DNA from: DASXUG01 sp964620425
GTDB taxonomy: Bacteria > Pseudomonadota > Gammaproteobacteria > Burkholderiales > Methylophilaceae
Assembly (NCBI GenBank): GCA_964620425.1
Contig: CAZUGV010000001.1
Span: 248,001 to 312,000 of the forward strand
Direction: 5' to 3'
DNA: 64,000 nt
How positions within the stretch are numbered: the stretch's first letter is position 1; each line of letters opens with the position of its first letter. The notes under the pieces are model-generated. The model saw nothing but the letters and a program-made list of their open reading frames with translations, was not told where the DNA came from and did not search any database. Positions 1 to 9,300 of this stretch are shown here, in pieces. The position numbers and the translations under genes are program-made.

Positions 1-287
1 CAGATACTGCAGCGTTGATACAAAACTTGGATTTAGTTATATCTGTAGACACTTCCACAGCCCACCTCGCAGCTGCACTGGGCAAACCAGTTTGGCTATT
101 GAACCGATTTGATACCTGTTGGCGCTGGATGCTACATAGAAACGATACTCCTTGGTATCCAAATATGCGGCTATTTAGACAAACGCATATGGGAAACTGG
201 GATAATGTGCTCATAGAAGTGGTTGATGAACTTAAGCACATGATCGCCAATAATGACAACACCAAAAAAAAACCGCATTCAGCCTGA
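1..287 (+). CDS. C-terminal fragment of a GT9/TPR-type glycosyltransferase
   Basis: The gene enters from the left edge; the frame is open from base 3 and the true start is outside the window. The visible 95 codons contain the motif VDTSTAHLAAALGKPVW followed by a Trp-rich stretch (WRWMLHRNDTPWYP) and MRLFRQ. This is the C-terminal nucleotide-sugar-binding half of heptosyltransferase (GT9)-like domains that often follow TPR repeats in bacterial proteins. In that family the Asp-Thr-Ser-Thr-Ala-His segment lies near the donor site. Acceptor and sugar cannot be told from this fragment. The last 35 bases overlap the start of rlmF in another frame, so the two genes are probably co-transcribed. Confidence 0.6.
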   Translation, partial: DTAALIQNLDLVISVDTSTAHLAAALGKPVWLLNRFDTCWRWMLHRNDTPWYPNMRLFRQTHMGNWDNVLIEVVDELKHMIANNDNTKKKPHSA

Positions 288-1170
288 AAAACAGGGGTTA
301 CATACACGTAACCTGCATAAACAAGGCTATGATTTTGCATCATTGATTACCGACTCACCTAGCCTTGCTGGCTTTGTAAAGCCCAATGCTTTCGGCAATT
401 TATCGATTGATTTTGCAGATGCCAAAGCTGTAAAAGCGCTAAATCAAGCACTTTTAAAAAGCCACTATGCCATTGATTATTGGGAGATACCTGCTGGCTA
501 TCTTTGTCCACCTGTGCCTGGACGGGCAGACTATATCCACAATCTGGCTGATTTATTGAACCGCACGACAGGCAGCAAAAATGCTCAATCAGTGCGTGTT
601 TTAGATATTGGCACTGGCGCCAATATGATTTATCCAATCATTGGACAGCACAGTTATGACTGGCAGTTTGTCGGCGTTGATATTGATAAAACAGCACTCA
701 ACAATGCACAACAAATTATCGAGATAAATAATGGTCTAGCTACTGCCATTGAATTACGGTTACAACCATCACCTAACACTATTTTTCATGGGGTGATCCA
801 TGCCAACGAAAAGTTTGATCTCACCATGTGTAACCCGCCATTTCACAGCTCACAGGCTGAAGCACAAACAGGGACAGAACGAAAATGGAAAAACTTGGGA
901 AAGACTCATGACAAAAAGACGCTCAACTTTGGTGGTCACAACGCCGAACTCTATTGCGAAGGTGGTGAAGCCGCTTTTATTCAACGCATGATGATGGAAA
1001 GTGTCAGTTACCGACAACAAGTGCGTTGGTTTACTACTTTGGTTTCCAAGGCGGAGAACTTACCTAAACTATACAAAATACTCCATCAAATAAAGGCATT
1101 AGAAGTAATCACGTTACCCATGTCACAAGGACAAAAACAAAGTCGCATCCTTGCTTGGCGCTTCGCTTAA
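253..1170 (+). CDS. rlmF: 23S rRNA (adenine(1618)-N(6))-methyltransferase RlmF
   Basis: This 305-residue protein matches the RlmF (YbiN) family over its full length. The family transfers a methyl group from S-adenosylmethionine to N6 of A1618 in 23S rRNA. The N-terminal half carries the family block LHxRNxHKxGYDF and the segment DYWEIPAGYLCPPVPGRADY. A SAM-binding glycine loop (DIGTGA) lies near residues 118-123. The catalytic NPPF motif of N6-adenine methyltransferases is at residues 194-197 (CNPPFHSS). The start ATG lies inside the end of the preceding glycosyltransferase gene (35-base overlap), which suggests translational coupling. Nothing appears truncated. Confidence 0.93.
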   Translation: MTTPKKNRIQPEKQGLHTRNLHKQGYDFASLITDSPSLAGFVKPNAFGNLSIDFADAKAVKALNQALLKSHYAIDYWEIPAGYLCPPVPGRADYIHNLADLLNRTTGSKNAQSVRVLDIGTGANMIYPIIGQHSYDWQFVGVDIDKTALNNAQQIIEINNGLATAIELRLQPSPNTIFHGVIHANEKFDLTMCNPPFHSSQAEAQTGTERKWKNLGKTHDKKTLNFGGHNAELYCEGGEAAFIQRMMMESVSYRQQVRWFTTLVSKAENLPKLYKILHQIKALEVITLPMSQGQKQSRILAWRFA

Positions 1171-1315
1171 ATTCGTTTGCATCATCATTTGAGATTAAAT
1201 ATAGCGCACCCAGTCTAATTTTTAACCACATCACCACAAATCAAAAAATATTCTCAGTACAATCGACGGATAACCTCTAGTCATCCGTTTAAGTGTAAAC
1301 CACAGAGATTTTTGC

Positions 1316-1882
1316 ATGATTGAACAAGACACTGATGCCGAGTTACTGCCGCTAATAGCAGCTGGCGACCAAGCCGCCACCAGACATATCGTCACAACCA
1401 AGTTGCCACGCATATTGGCACTAGGAGTACGTATGCTCAACAATCGCGCAAGTGCAGAGGATGTTGCCCAAGAAACCTTCGTTCGCTTATGGAAAAGTGC
1501 AGCACAGTGGCAAATAGGTGAAGCAAAACTCGATACATGGCTACATCGCGTTGCGTTAAATTTATGTTACGACCGATTACGTAGCCACGCGTATATAGCA
1601 GATAAACAACTACCTGACGATGCCTCGCCAGAGCAGATTGACCAAACACTTACACCAGAGCAACGGTTAGCACTGACCCAACAAGGTGTGCAAGTTAACG
1701 CGGCATTAGCATTATTGCCTACACGGCAGCGCGAAGCACTAGTGCTGCAATATTATCAGGAACTATCCAATATCGAAGCCGCCAATTTAATGGGCATCAG
1801 TGTAGATGCGCTTGAAAGCTTATTATCACGCGCGCGACGCAATTTGCGCGCCTTACTGATTGAAAAAGGAGTCACATCATGA
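1316..1882 (+). CDS. ECF-type RNA polymerase sigma factor
   Basis: A 188-residue sigma-70 family protein of the extracytoplasmic-function type, with only regions 2 and 4. Region 2 is seen around residues 20-90: AEDVAQETFVRLWKSA is the conserved 2.2 helix, and LDTWLHRVALNLCYDRLR matches regions 2.3-2.4. Region 4 is around residues 130-185 (LPTRQREALVLQYYQELSNIE, then a helix-turn-helix ending in SRARRNLR). It starts 145 bases after rlmF, preceded by an AGAGA ribosome site. Its stop overlaps the next start by four bases (ATGA), so it is coupled to the candidate anti-sigma gene. ECF factors commonly activate their own operon, but I could not identify a promoter motif. Confidence 0.9.
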   Translation: MIEQDTDAELLPLIAAGDQAATRHIVTTKLPRILALGVRMLNNRASAEDVAQETFVRLWKSAAQWQIGEAKLDTWLHRVALNLCYDRLRSHAYIADKQLPDDASPEQIDQTLTPEQRLALTQQGVQVNAALALLPTRQREALVLQYYQELSNIEAANLMGISVDALESLLSRARRNLRALLIEKGVTS

Positions 1883-2319
1883 CGACTGAAAGTTTTAGCC
1901 AATTAGCCAAAATTTATGGGGCCGATATTAAACGCTGGCCTGAAGAGCATCGGTCGATGATAGGCGACCTTGCCGCAACGCAATTTACTGCCATGCGCCA
2001 AATTTTGGATGAAGAGTTAACGCTAGATACACTACTAAATCAAGATAGCATTTCACCAGCCAGCCAAACATTATTGGACAGCATTTTGCTAAGTGCATCA
2101 CAAGCAAAAATCGCTAAACAACCAAAGCATTTTTGGCAAAACAACGATTGGCTAAGTCGCGCATTACAAGCGCTTGGATTAACGAGCATAGGGCTTGTAG
2201 GCGCGTTAACTGGCGTGATGTTTATGTCAACAATGTCGTCACATTTGATGATCAATGATAATAACTACGAAGAATTAACTGTCGCCGAAATGGTTGATTT
2301 TGGTCAGGATTGGAGATAA
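1879..2319 (+). CDS. Candidate membrane-anchored anti-sigma factor
   Basis: A 146-residue protein of no recognised named family. The first 90 residues are hydrophilic and open with YGADIKRWPEEHR. A YGAD-x-x-RWP type opening occurs in small anti-sigma-like proteins encoded beside proteobacterial ECF sigma genes. One hydrophobic segment (about residues 93-117, rich in Leu, Gly, Val and Met) probably spans the inner membrane, leaving a short acidic periplasmic tail. It overlaps the sigma gene by four bases and the next gene by one to three bases. Position, size and topology support a role in holding the sigma factor at the membrane; the function is inferred. No zinc-binding HxxxCxxC motif is present, so it is not a classic ZAS-type anti-sigma. 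Confidence 0.6.
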   Translation: MTTESFSQLAKIYGADIKRWPEEHRSMIGDLAATQFTAMRQILDEELTLDTLLNQDSISPASQTLLDSILLSASQAKIAKQPKHFWQNNDWLSRALQALGLTSIGLVGALTGVMFMSTMSSHLMINDNNYEELTVAEMVDFGQDWR

Positions 2320-2321
2320 TG

Positions 2322-2813
2322 ATGTTAGCCACGCAAAAGAGCGAAAAAAAACAAACGCTACTAATAATTTCAATGGTAATTAACCTATTTTTAATCGGCT
2401 GCTTAGCAGGTGGTGCTTATCATTTATTTTGGTCAAATCACGCAACCCACGGCAATCATCAGAATAAAAACCAACTAGGCTTACGCTTTGCTGCGCAGAG
2501 TTTATCGATTGAACAACAAGAACGTTTTCGCGACACGCTCCGCCAAACCAGACGCAATGCCAGAACCGTCTTGATGCAGGGTATAGCAGCAAGACAACAC
2601 TTGCGTGAACTGCTAAAAGCTCCCACGTTTGACCGCACGGCTATTCTTGCAGAAATAGCAAAAGTACGTGAATCTGATGTTTCAGTGCGTATCAAAATGG
2701 AGGAAAATCTAGTTAATTTTGCCGAAACGCTCACCACTGATGAACGAATAAAACTGGCAGAAGGTTTAGCTAACAAAGGTCCATTGCGCGAACGTATTGT
2801 CCCATTAAATTAG
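2322..2813 (+). CDS. Spy/CnrX-like periplasmic sensor protein
   Basis: About 163 residues with one N-terminal membrane anchor (about residues 10-33) followed by a helical periplasmic domain rich in Arg, Gln and Glu. The stretch LSIEQQERFRDTLRQTRRNAR and the later segment around RLRELLKAP resemble the paired long helices of the heavy-metal-resistance/Spy superfamily (CnrX, CpxP, ZraP). No His or Cys cluster typical of CnrX metal sites stands out, so the signal may be stress rather than metal. Two adjacent ATG codons exist, at 2319 (overlapping the previous stop as TAATG) and 2322. The second is better spaced from GGAG at 2312-2315. It follows the sigma and anti-sigma genes, an arrangement like cnrYXH. 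Confidence 0.65.
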   Translation: MLATQKSEKKQTLLIISMVINLFLIGCLAGGAYHLFWSNHATHGNHQNKNQLGLRFAAQSLSIEQQERFRDTLRQTRRNARTVLMQGIAARQHLRELLKAPTFDRTAILAEIAKVRESDVSVRIKMEENLVNFAETLTTDERIKLAEGLANKGPLRERIVPLN

Positions 2814-2861
2814 TTTCAAGTTGATTAACGCCAAACACGCTAGCTTAAGCGGGGTAAACAA

Positions 2862-4319
2862 ATGACACTGAATATACAAATGTCCAACACAGCAATTGCG
2901 GTTAACCGTTTTGGCTTAGGGGCAAGAGCCGATCAAGGCAATATAGTAGATGCAAAACAATGGTTGCTTGATCAGTTTGACCATTATCAAGCCACCCCTA
3001 GCTATTGGGCGAAACAAGCAAAGTCAGCAGACATCGTCAGCGAGTATACTGAAAATATCAAAGAAATACTCAAAATGAAAGGCGACAACAAAAACACAGA
3101 CCAACCGCAAAAGAAAATGACTGAGGCTAAAAATACAGCCAAAAAATTATTTAAGCGAGAAATACGCGAAAATTACCAAGATGCTGTGAGCATGCGTGCT
3201 GAAAGCACACTGAATACAACAACCCCATTTATAGAGCGGCTAGTCCATTTTTGGGCGAATCATTTTGCAATCTCCATCGAAAAACCCACCGTAACAGAGC
3301 TGGCTGGCGCTTTTGAACTAGAAGCAATTCGCCCGCATGTGCTAGGTAACTTTACCGACATGCTCATCGCTGTCGAGCAACATCCAGCTATGTTGGTATA
3401 TTTAGACCAAGCAAAATCTATCGGCCCAAATAGCCGAGCAGCAAGCCGTTTTGAAGAACGCAACCCCGACAAAAAGCGTGGCCTAAACGAAAACCTTGCC
3501 AGAGAGATTTTAGAGCTACATACATTAGGCGTAAATAGCGGCTACAACCAAACAGATGTGACTGAATTTGCACGCGCGCTCACTGGCTGGAGCCTCAAGG
3601 GATTGCATCCAATAGCGAAAAACATACGAGATTCCGCCCTTACCCCAACCCAGGGTGTAAATGGCTTTGCCTTTTTACCGATGTTACACGAACCAGATAG
3701 CCGTACAATTTTAGGCAAAAGCTACTCACAACTAGGCAAAGCACAAGCCGAAGCCGTGTTACGTGACATCGCGGTGATGCCTGCCACCGCACACCATATT
3801 GCCAAAAAACTAGCACGCCACTTTGTGAGTGACAGCCCCCCACAAAGCCTTATCGACAAACTCAGCAACACATTCCTCCAATCAGGTGGTCAATTAAACC
3901 AAGTGTATCGCACGCTAATAGAAACATCTGAAGCATGGCAACCAACACCAGCAAAATTCAAAACGCCTTGGGAATGGCTTATTTCATGCCTACGCGCCAC
4001 TAATAAAAAAGATTTAAATGGGCTAAACATCGCTCAAATGATGAACCAGCTAAATCAACCCATTTGGAAACCAGGCTCTCCCGCTGGATTTGATGATATT
4101 GCTGATACATGGGCTGCCCCCAATGCACTATTACGCCGTATTGAGCTGGCTCAACGCATTGCCAACGCATTAGGCGACAAAGTAGATGCACGCGCACTCA
4201 TGGATAAAGTGTTATTCAGTGCTATGAGTGAGCAAACCAACACTGCTATTACGCGCGCTGAAAGTGCCACAACGGGCTTAGCTTTACTGCTCGTTAGCCC
4301 AGAATTTTTAAGGAGATAA
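2862..4319 (+). CDS. DUF1800 domain-containing protein
   Basis: A 485-residue protein with hallmarks of the DUF1800 family: an N-terminal block with AVNRFGLGAR, the central sequence RLVHFWANHFAIS, and then RGLNENLAREILELHTLGVNSGYNQTDVTEFARALTGWS. The C-terminal part has KTPWEWLISCLRA and PAGFDDIADTWAAPNALLRR. The biochemical role of the family is not established. Its genes are very often followed directly by a DUF1501 gene, as here, where only two bases separate the stop from the next ATG. No obvious Sec signal peptide is visible at the N-terminus. It lies downstream of the sigma/anti-sigma/sensor genes with a 48-base gap and may be part of the same operon. Confidence 0.85.
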   Translation: MTLNIQMSNTAIAVNRFGLGARADQGNIVDAKQWLLDQFDHYQATPSYWAKQAKSADIVSEYTENIKEILKMKGDNKNTDQPQKKMTEAKNTAKKLFKREIRENYQDAVSMRAESTLNTTTPFIERLVHFWANHFAISIEKPTVTELAGAFELEAIRPHVLGNFTDMLIAVEQHPAMLVYLDQAKSIGPNSRAASRFEERNPDKKRGLNENLAREILELHTLGVNSGYNQTDVTEFARALTGWSLKGLHPIAKNIRDSALTPTQGVNGFAFLPMLHEPDSRTILGKSYSQLGKAQAEAVLRDIAVMPATAHHIAKKLARHFVSDSPPQSLIDKLSNTFLQSGGQLNQVYRTLIETSEAWQPTPAKFKTPWEWLISCLRATNKKDLNGLNIAQMMNQLNQPIWKPGSPAGFDDIADTWAAPNALLRRIELAQRIANALGDKVDARALMDKVLFSAMSEQTNTAITRAESATTGLALLLVSPEFLRR

Positions 4320-4321
4320 TC

Positions 4322-5461
4322 ATGCATCGTCGCGACTTTTTACGTCTCTCAGCGCTGGGGGCAGCATCCCTACTCGCCTCCCCATATATTAGTTTTGCTG
4401 CTGCCAATACTGACAGACGCTTTATTTTTATTATTCAGCGTGGCGCTGCGGATGGCCTAAACACCGTCATCCCCTATGCAGACCCCGCTTACGCTAAACT
4501 GCGAGGACAGCTGGCAATCGACGTAACACAAGCCACCAAATTAAATGGTATGTTTGCACTACACCCAGCATTAGCCGAAACCGCCAACATGTATAGTGCA
4601 GGGCAAGCACTATTTGTACATGCTGTTGCCTCACCATACCGAGAACGCTCCCATTTCGATGCACAAAATGTGCTAGAAACTGGCGGCAACGCGGCATATC
4701 AACTCAAAGATGGCTGGATGAACCGTTTACTTACTTTATTACCTTCAGCGCAGAATGAGGCGATTGCATTCGCCTCCTCTATCCCGATGGCATTGCGTGG
4801 CAGAAATGAAGTTACGTCATATGCTCCATCCAACTTACCACAAGCGTCGGACGACTTGTTGATGCGCGTGAGCCAGCTGTATGCCGAAGACGCACAACTC
4901 AATAAACTATGGCTTGCAGCAATGGATGCAAATAACATGTCTGATGATGCACAGGCAAAACAAGACCCCGCAAGCTTTGGCAAACTTGCAGCTAGCTTTT
5001 TAAGCAAATCCAACGGCCCTCGCATCGCCATGATAGAAACAGGCGGCTGGGATACCCACAGCGCCCAAGAAAGTAGATTAAACCGCCAGCTCAAATCCCT
5101 AGACACATTGATTGCTGCTCTGCGTGATAACTTGGGCGATATTTGGCAAACAACCACTGTAGTGATTGCCACCGAGTTTGGCAGAACCGCAGCAATCAAC
5201 GGCACAGGAGGCACCGACCATGGCACAGGCTCTGTCGCTATGATTTTAGGGGGGGACATTAAAGGTGGAAGAGTCATTGCAGACTGGCCAGGCTTAAACG
5301 CTAGTAACCTCTACCAAGGGCGGGACTTAAACCCAACAACCAATCTAAATACCCTGCTGTCGTCTATTTTAGGTGCCAGTTTTGGACTAGATAGCAATAA
5401 AGTAGCGAAAACACTATTCTCAGAATCTCGTGAAGGCAAAATTTTGCAAGGTTTAATATAA
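4322..5461 (+). CDS. DUF1501 protein with Tat signal
   Basis: A 379-residue protein beginning with a twin-arginine signal (RRDFLRLSALGAASLLASP), so it is probably exported folded. The body has DUF1501 family landmarks: a Gly-Ala-Ala-Asp-Gly-Leu-Asn motif near residue 40, RSHFDAQN, ETGGWDTHSAQ, ATEFGRTA and GTDHGTGS. The His/Asp pattern recalls the alkaline-phosphatase/sulfatase fold to which DUF1501 is thought to be related; activity is unproven. A strong ribosome site (AAGGAG, 4310-4315) sits in the end of the DUF1800 gene just upstream. The DUF1800-DUF1501 pair is a widely conserved couple in proteobacteria and probably acts as one unit. Confidence 0.87.
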   Translation: MHRRDFLRLSALGAASLLASPYISFAAANTDRRFIFIIQRGAADGLNTVIPYADPAYAKLRGQLAIDVTQATKLNGMFALHPALAETANMYSAGQALFVHAVASPYRERSHFDAQNVLETGGNAAYQLKDGWMNRLLTLLPSAQNEAIAFASSIPMALRGRNEVTSYAPSNLPQASDDLLMRVSQLYAEDAQLNKLWLAAMDANNMSDDAQAKQDPASFGKLAASFLSKSNGPRIAMIETGGWDTHSAQESRLNRQLKSLDTLIAALRDNLGDIWQTTTVVIATEFGRTAAINGTGGTDHGTGSVAMILGGDIKGGRVIADWPGLNASNLYQGRDLNPTTNLNTLLSSILGASFGLDSNKVAKTLFSESREGKILQGLI

Positions 5462-5739
5462 TAAATTTCGACTTAGGTAGGCAAACTTATGATTTTATTT
5501 GTTTATTTTGGAATCGGAACTGTAAATTTGAGTCCAAAAAATGCAGAAAATATCTTGTGAATTTGCATGTAGAATCGCCCAACTAAAGGCGTTGTTAAAC
5601 TCTGTAAATTTTGCAAGGCCACTAGAAATATAGGCATAGAAACCTGCTCTAAATGGTTTACTATTCAATTTGAGGAGAGGGCTTTAACTGAAGCTTACAC
5701 AAAATTCAGCACACCTTCGAAAATCTTAGATTTCTATTT
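5462..5739. other. Non-coding gap between convergent genes
   Basis: These 278 bases separate the DUF1501 gene (plus) from a small minus-strand gene. I see no open frame with a start and ribosome site. Near the right end, AAAATCTTAGA (about 5720-5730) and TCTAGATTTT (about 5739-5748) form an imperfect AT-rich hairpin overlapping the minus-strand stop codon. It may act as a weak terminator in either direction. Nothing else is recognised. Confidence 0.4.
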
Positions 5740-6084
5740 CTAGATTTTTATATTTGGGGCAATTGAAAAATCGTCATCCAACAAATTAAGTTGTTTACTT
5801 TTCATACGCAAGCCTTGGCGCTCAATTAAGCGTTTTTGAGCAGCTTCGGGGAAATCAGTAAAATGTATGACATCTCTATCTATCAGTAACGCAATTAAAT
5901 CCTCCAATACACGAGCTAGCTCAATATCGGTCTTTCTAAACTTGCTTTGCGCTTCTAGCTGATTCTCTAGAAAATCCAAATACTGTTGATTAGAATCTTC
6001 AACTTTCATCCAGCCATCAGCCAAATTCTCAGCTGCACTCACACCAACCACCTTACCCTGAGCATCTTTTAAAATATACGCCAT
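5740..6084 (-). CDS. Conserved hypothetical protein (114 aa)
   Basis: A small soluble protein with no signal peptide or membrane segment. It opens with MAYILKDAQGKVVGVSAAE and WMKVEDSNQQYLDFL. The middle is helical (IELARVLEDLIALLIDRDVIHFTDFPEAAQKRL), and the end is acidic then basic. Short proteins with a similar opening and a LARVLEDLIxLLIDRxVI block occur in many proteobacteria and are sometimes mislabelled as tryptophan synthase beta-like; the function is unknown. A perfect palindrome TGAACGTTCA lies 30 bases upstream of the start codon and could be an operator. The gene stands alone between the DUF1501 gene and the adhesin, and its codon use does not look foreign. Confidence 0.7.
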   Translation of the reverse strand: MAYILKDAQGKVVGVSAAENLADGWMKVEDSNQQYLDFLENQLEAQSKFRKTDIELARVLEDLIALLIDRDVIHFTDFPEAAQKRLIERQGLRMKSKQLNLLDDDFSIAPNIKI

Positions 6085-6113
6085 ATATTTACCCTTGTTT
6101 GAACACTTATATT

Positions 6114-6123
6114 TGAACGTTCA
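6114..6123. promoter_or_regulatory. Perfect palindrome upstream of the 114-aa gene
   Basis: TGAACGTTCA is a 10-base perfect palindrome starting 30 bases before the minus-strand start at 6084. A second half-like copy, TTGAAC, lies 13 bases away (about 6100-6105). Placement fits a repressor operator, for example of TetR type, but no regulator gene is adjacent. This is inference only. Confidence 0.3.
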
Positions 6124-6249
6124 TATTACTGCATGTATTTAACAGTAGATGTAAAAAACAAACACTGTTTCATGACTTACATTTGCATTTTAATAACTTT
6201 CTTATGGGAAACAACATAACCCGAAACACATTGGACTTCTCCCGTAAAG

Positions 6250-6278
6250 AAAAAGCGACTCAAAAGAGTCGCTTTTTT
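6250..6278 (-). terminator. Rho-independent terminator of the adhesin gene
   Basis: AAAAAGCGACTC, a four-base loop AAAA, and GAGTCGCTTTTTT form a perfect stem with A and T tracts on both sides. It lies 33 bases past the adhesin stop, so it should end the minus-strand adhesin transcript. It could work in both directions. Confidence 0.85.
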
Positions 6279-6310
6279 AATGACACTTACAAACTAACTG
6301 CTTACAATTA

Positions 6311-9300
6311 TTAGTCAGTAATGAGTTTTTGCTGTGCCATCATGTTAGCGATTATTGCTGCATCAGAAGTTTGTCCTGCTGTTAAATCAACACCTAAAAC
6401 AACAATTTTTTGATTTTCAGCAGCCTGTTGGAAGCCACCAGCAAAACCTCCCGTTGAGCTAATGTGAACAATAGTATCAGCACCAGATTTCTCAAAATGC
6501 AAGTAGTTGGTCAGGTTATTATCATTCTCACCTTGAAGCAAATCGCGAATATCTAACACATCGCCACCTTGACTGAGAGACCGATTATCAAAGTCTTTGA
6601 TAGTGTCGATAGTTTGGTTTCCAACCAAACCCTCATCTCCTGGTGCCCATCTAAATACGTCCACACTGACACCGCCACTTAAAATGTCGTTGCCTTTGCC
6701 ACCAATCAATATATCGTTACCAGCATCACCACTGATAATATCGTCACCAGCACCACCGCTAATAATGTCATTACCTGATGTGGCACTTAAAATATTATTA
6801 TTTTCATCACCTGCCGCACTATAGTTTTTATCACTGATAGACACTAACGTAACGTTATCAATACTTACCCCAATATTAGCGACTTGGCCACCACCTTCAA
6901 ACTCAAGGCGATTATTGCCATTGCCAGCTCCACCCACTAGTATAAACTCATATTGACTCATCGAACCATCTGTAGGATTAATAGTCCCTAATTTGACCCC
7001 ACCCCAATAAACGGTTACGGCGTTGTCATTAGATTTATTGTCGTTCGCATTCGCTATGTCACCTGCACTAAACGATAGTTTATAGATTTCTCCAGTAGTC
7101 ACCCCCTGCACGTTTTGACCCACTAAATTATTCCCAGGAGTAGCTTCCAAATCGAGCCATTTAATACCATCGGTAGGTTTAACTCCACCTCGATTATCAG
7201 TATGCACATCCAACTCTAAGCCACGAGTGTCATTCCAGCCTGGTATAGCTGCATTCCCCACATATCCATACAACGTTTTAGTCAACCCCGTAACATCCTC
7301 AAAGGAACCATTCACAATCAAATTATGCACAGTTTTATTAGCACTGCCTAACGTGAGTGTTGCAGAAGCTGTATCTCCATCATTATCACTCAATGTGTAA
7401 GTAATCTTCGTACTATCAACAGAGCCAGTAGGAATTGGGTCAATCTTAATGACTGAATAGATTGGTTCATCACCACCTGCCTCAGCAAAGCTCCGTTCCC
7501 AAGCCACAACTACATTTCCATTCGCTAGCTGAGTTACAGTTACGTTTGGAACATCATATCCATCCGAACCATCAACTGCTTTTGTACCCACTTGAAATTC
7601 ACTCGTAGATGGTGATCCATCTGCATTGAACACACGCGCCATCAATTTCATGGTGGGGACATCATCTGTCCACCCGTTGAGTGTCCATACTGCAATAAAG
7701 CGACCATCCTGTAATGCCTCCATAACTGGAGGAGAATCGCAGCGCGTTGCGCTTTCTGCTTGTTCGATTGATACGTCTGCTAACAGTGTTTTGCCATTTT
7801 TATCAAGCAGGGTAAAGATTGGCGCATCTTTACCATCTTCAGCAGTGTTACGAACATAACCCACTACAATATTACCGTTAGCAAGTTGCTTCACAGTCAT
7901 TTGTTCAACATCATACCCATCAAAACCATCAATCGCTTTAGTCCCCACTTGGAACTCATTGGTACTTGCTGTACCGTCAGCGTTGAAGATACGCGCCATC
8001 ACTTTCATGGCGGTCGTATCATCATGCAACCCGTTGATAGTCCAAATAGCAATAAAGCGTCCATCAGTTAAAGATTCAATGACTGGAGGTGAGTCAAAAC
8101 GTGTGGTGTTGTCAGTTTGCTCAACAATCACGTTCGCTTGCAAAGTATTACCGTTTTTGTCTAAAACAGTAAACACTGGTGAATCATTACCAGCTTCAGC
8201 GAAGTTGCGGATGTAGCCAACGATAATGTTGCCATTTGCTAACTGGGTTACATTCCAGTTAGCAACATCATAGCAATCCGTACCATCCACTGCCCAATTT
8301 CCTACTTGGAACTGCCCAGTGCTAGGTGTGCCATCTGCATTAAAGATGCGCGCTTGAAGCTTCATCGAAGTAATGTCATCAGACAAACCATTTTCAGTCC
8401 ATACCGCAATAAATCTTCCATCCGCAAGTGTTTCAACTACAGCTGGTGAATCAACCCCCTTATTACTTGGATCACGCATAACCACATCTTGAATTACTGT
8501 GGTTGGATTTGTGCCAGCTGTTTGTGGGTTGATAATTGTAAATACAGGAGTGTCTTGACTCCAACTCTCAGCTGCATTCCTGACCCACTGCACTACAACA
8601 TTACCGCCCTCTAACTGATTGATTGTGAGATTTGGAACGTCATAACCATCAGAACCGTCTGCGGCAAGTTTACCAACTCTGAACTCATTGGTGCTTGGTG
8701 AGCCATCCGCATTAAAAATACGTCCCCATACTTGCATAGATTTAGTGTCGTCAGATAAACCATCCTTCACCCAAACAGCCATAAATCGACCATCTGCCAA
8801 CGCGGTCATGACTGGTGGTGATTCCCATGAGGTTGTATCGTTTTGTTGCATCTCAACACTATCAGCCACCACTGTCGCACCAATCGAATTCACTATGCTC
8901 TTCGCTTGGAAACTGTAAGCGCCATTATCCATATCCACAACAATTTTACCGTTTGATGTATTAATAGTAATTTCGTGCGTTGAGCTATTGTATGTACTAT
9001 TATTACTGCCTGTAACACTTAACTTACCAGTCTTGTTATCAAACGTGTAAGTGGTGCCATCAATATTCAAACTCTTCACAAACCCGCCGTCACCACCAAA
9101 ACCAACGCCAGTTGTAAGGTTCCCAGTCACTGGTTTTGGTACCGTATCAGAGAGCACAGAGTCTAACTTGTTAAAGTCAGATACTTTAACAGCATTAGTA
9201 TCAGTACCAGATTGACCGTTATAAGCTAACTGATTCATATTTCCAGAGACCATAGTATCAGTTGCGCCTGCACCCAAGCCAATTGCAAATTGTTTAATTT

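Noticed and set aside
4699..5277. A 192-codon minus-strand frame inside the DUF1501 gene.
   Set aside because: It is antisense to well-conserved DUF1501 motifs, with no domain pattern or start signal of its own.
5462..5739. Possible remnant of a transposase or insertion sequence.
   Set aside because: Translation in the frames I examined gave no transposase motif and no terminal inverted repeats were found; it is left as a plain gap.
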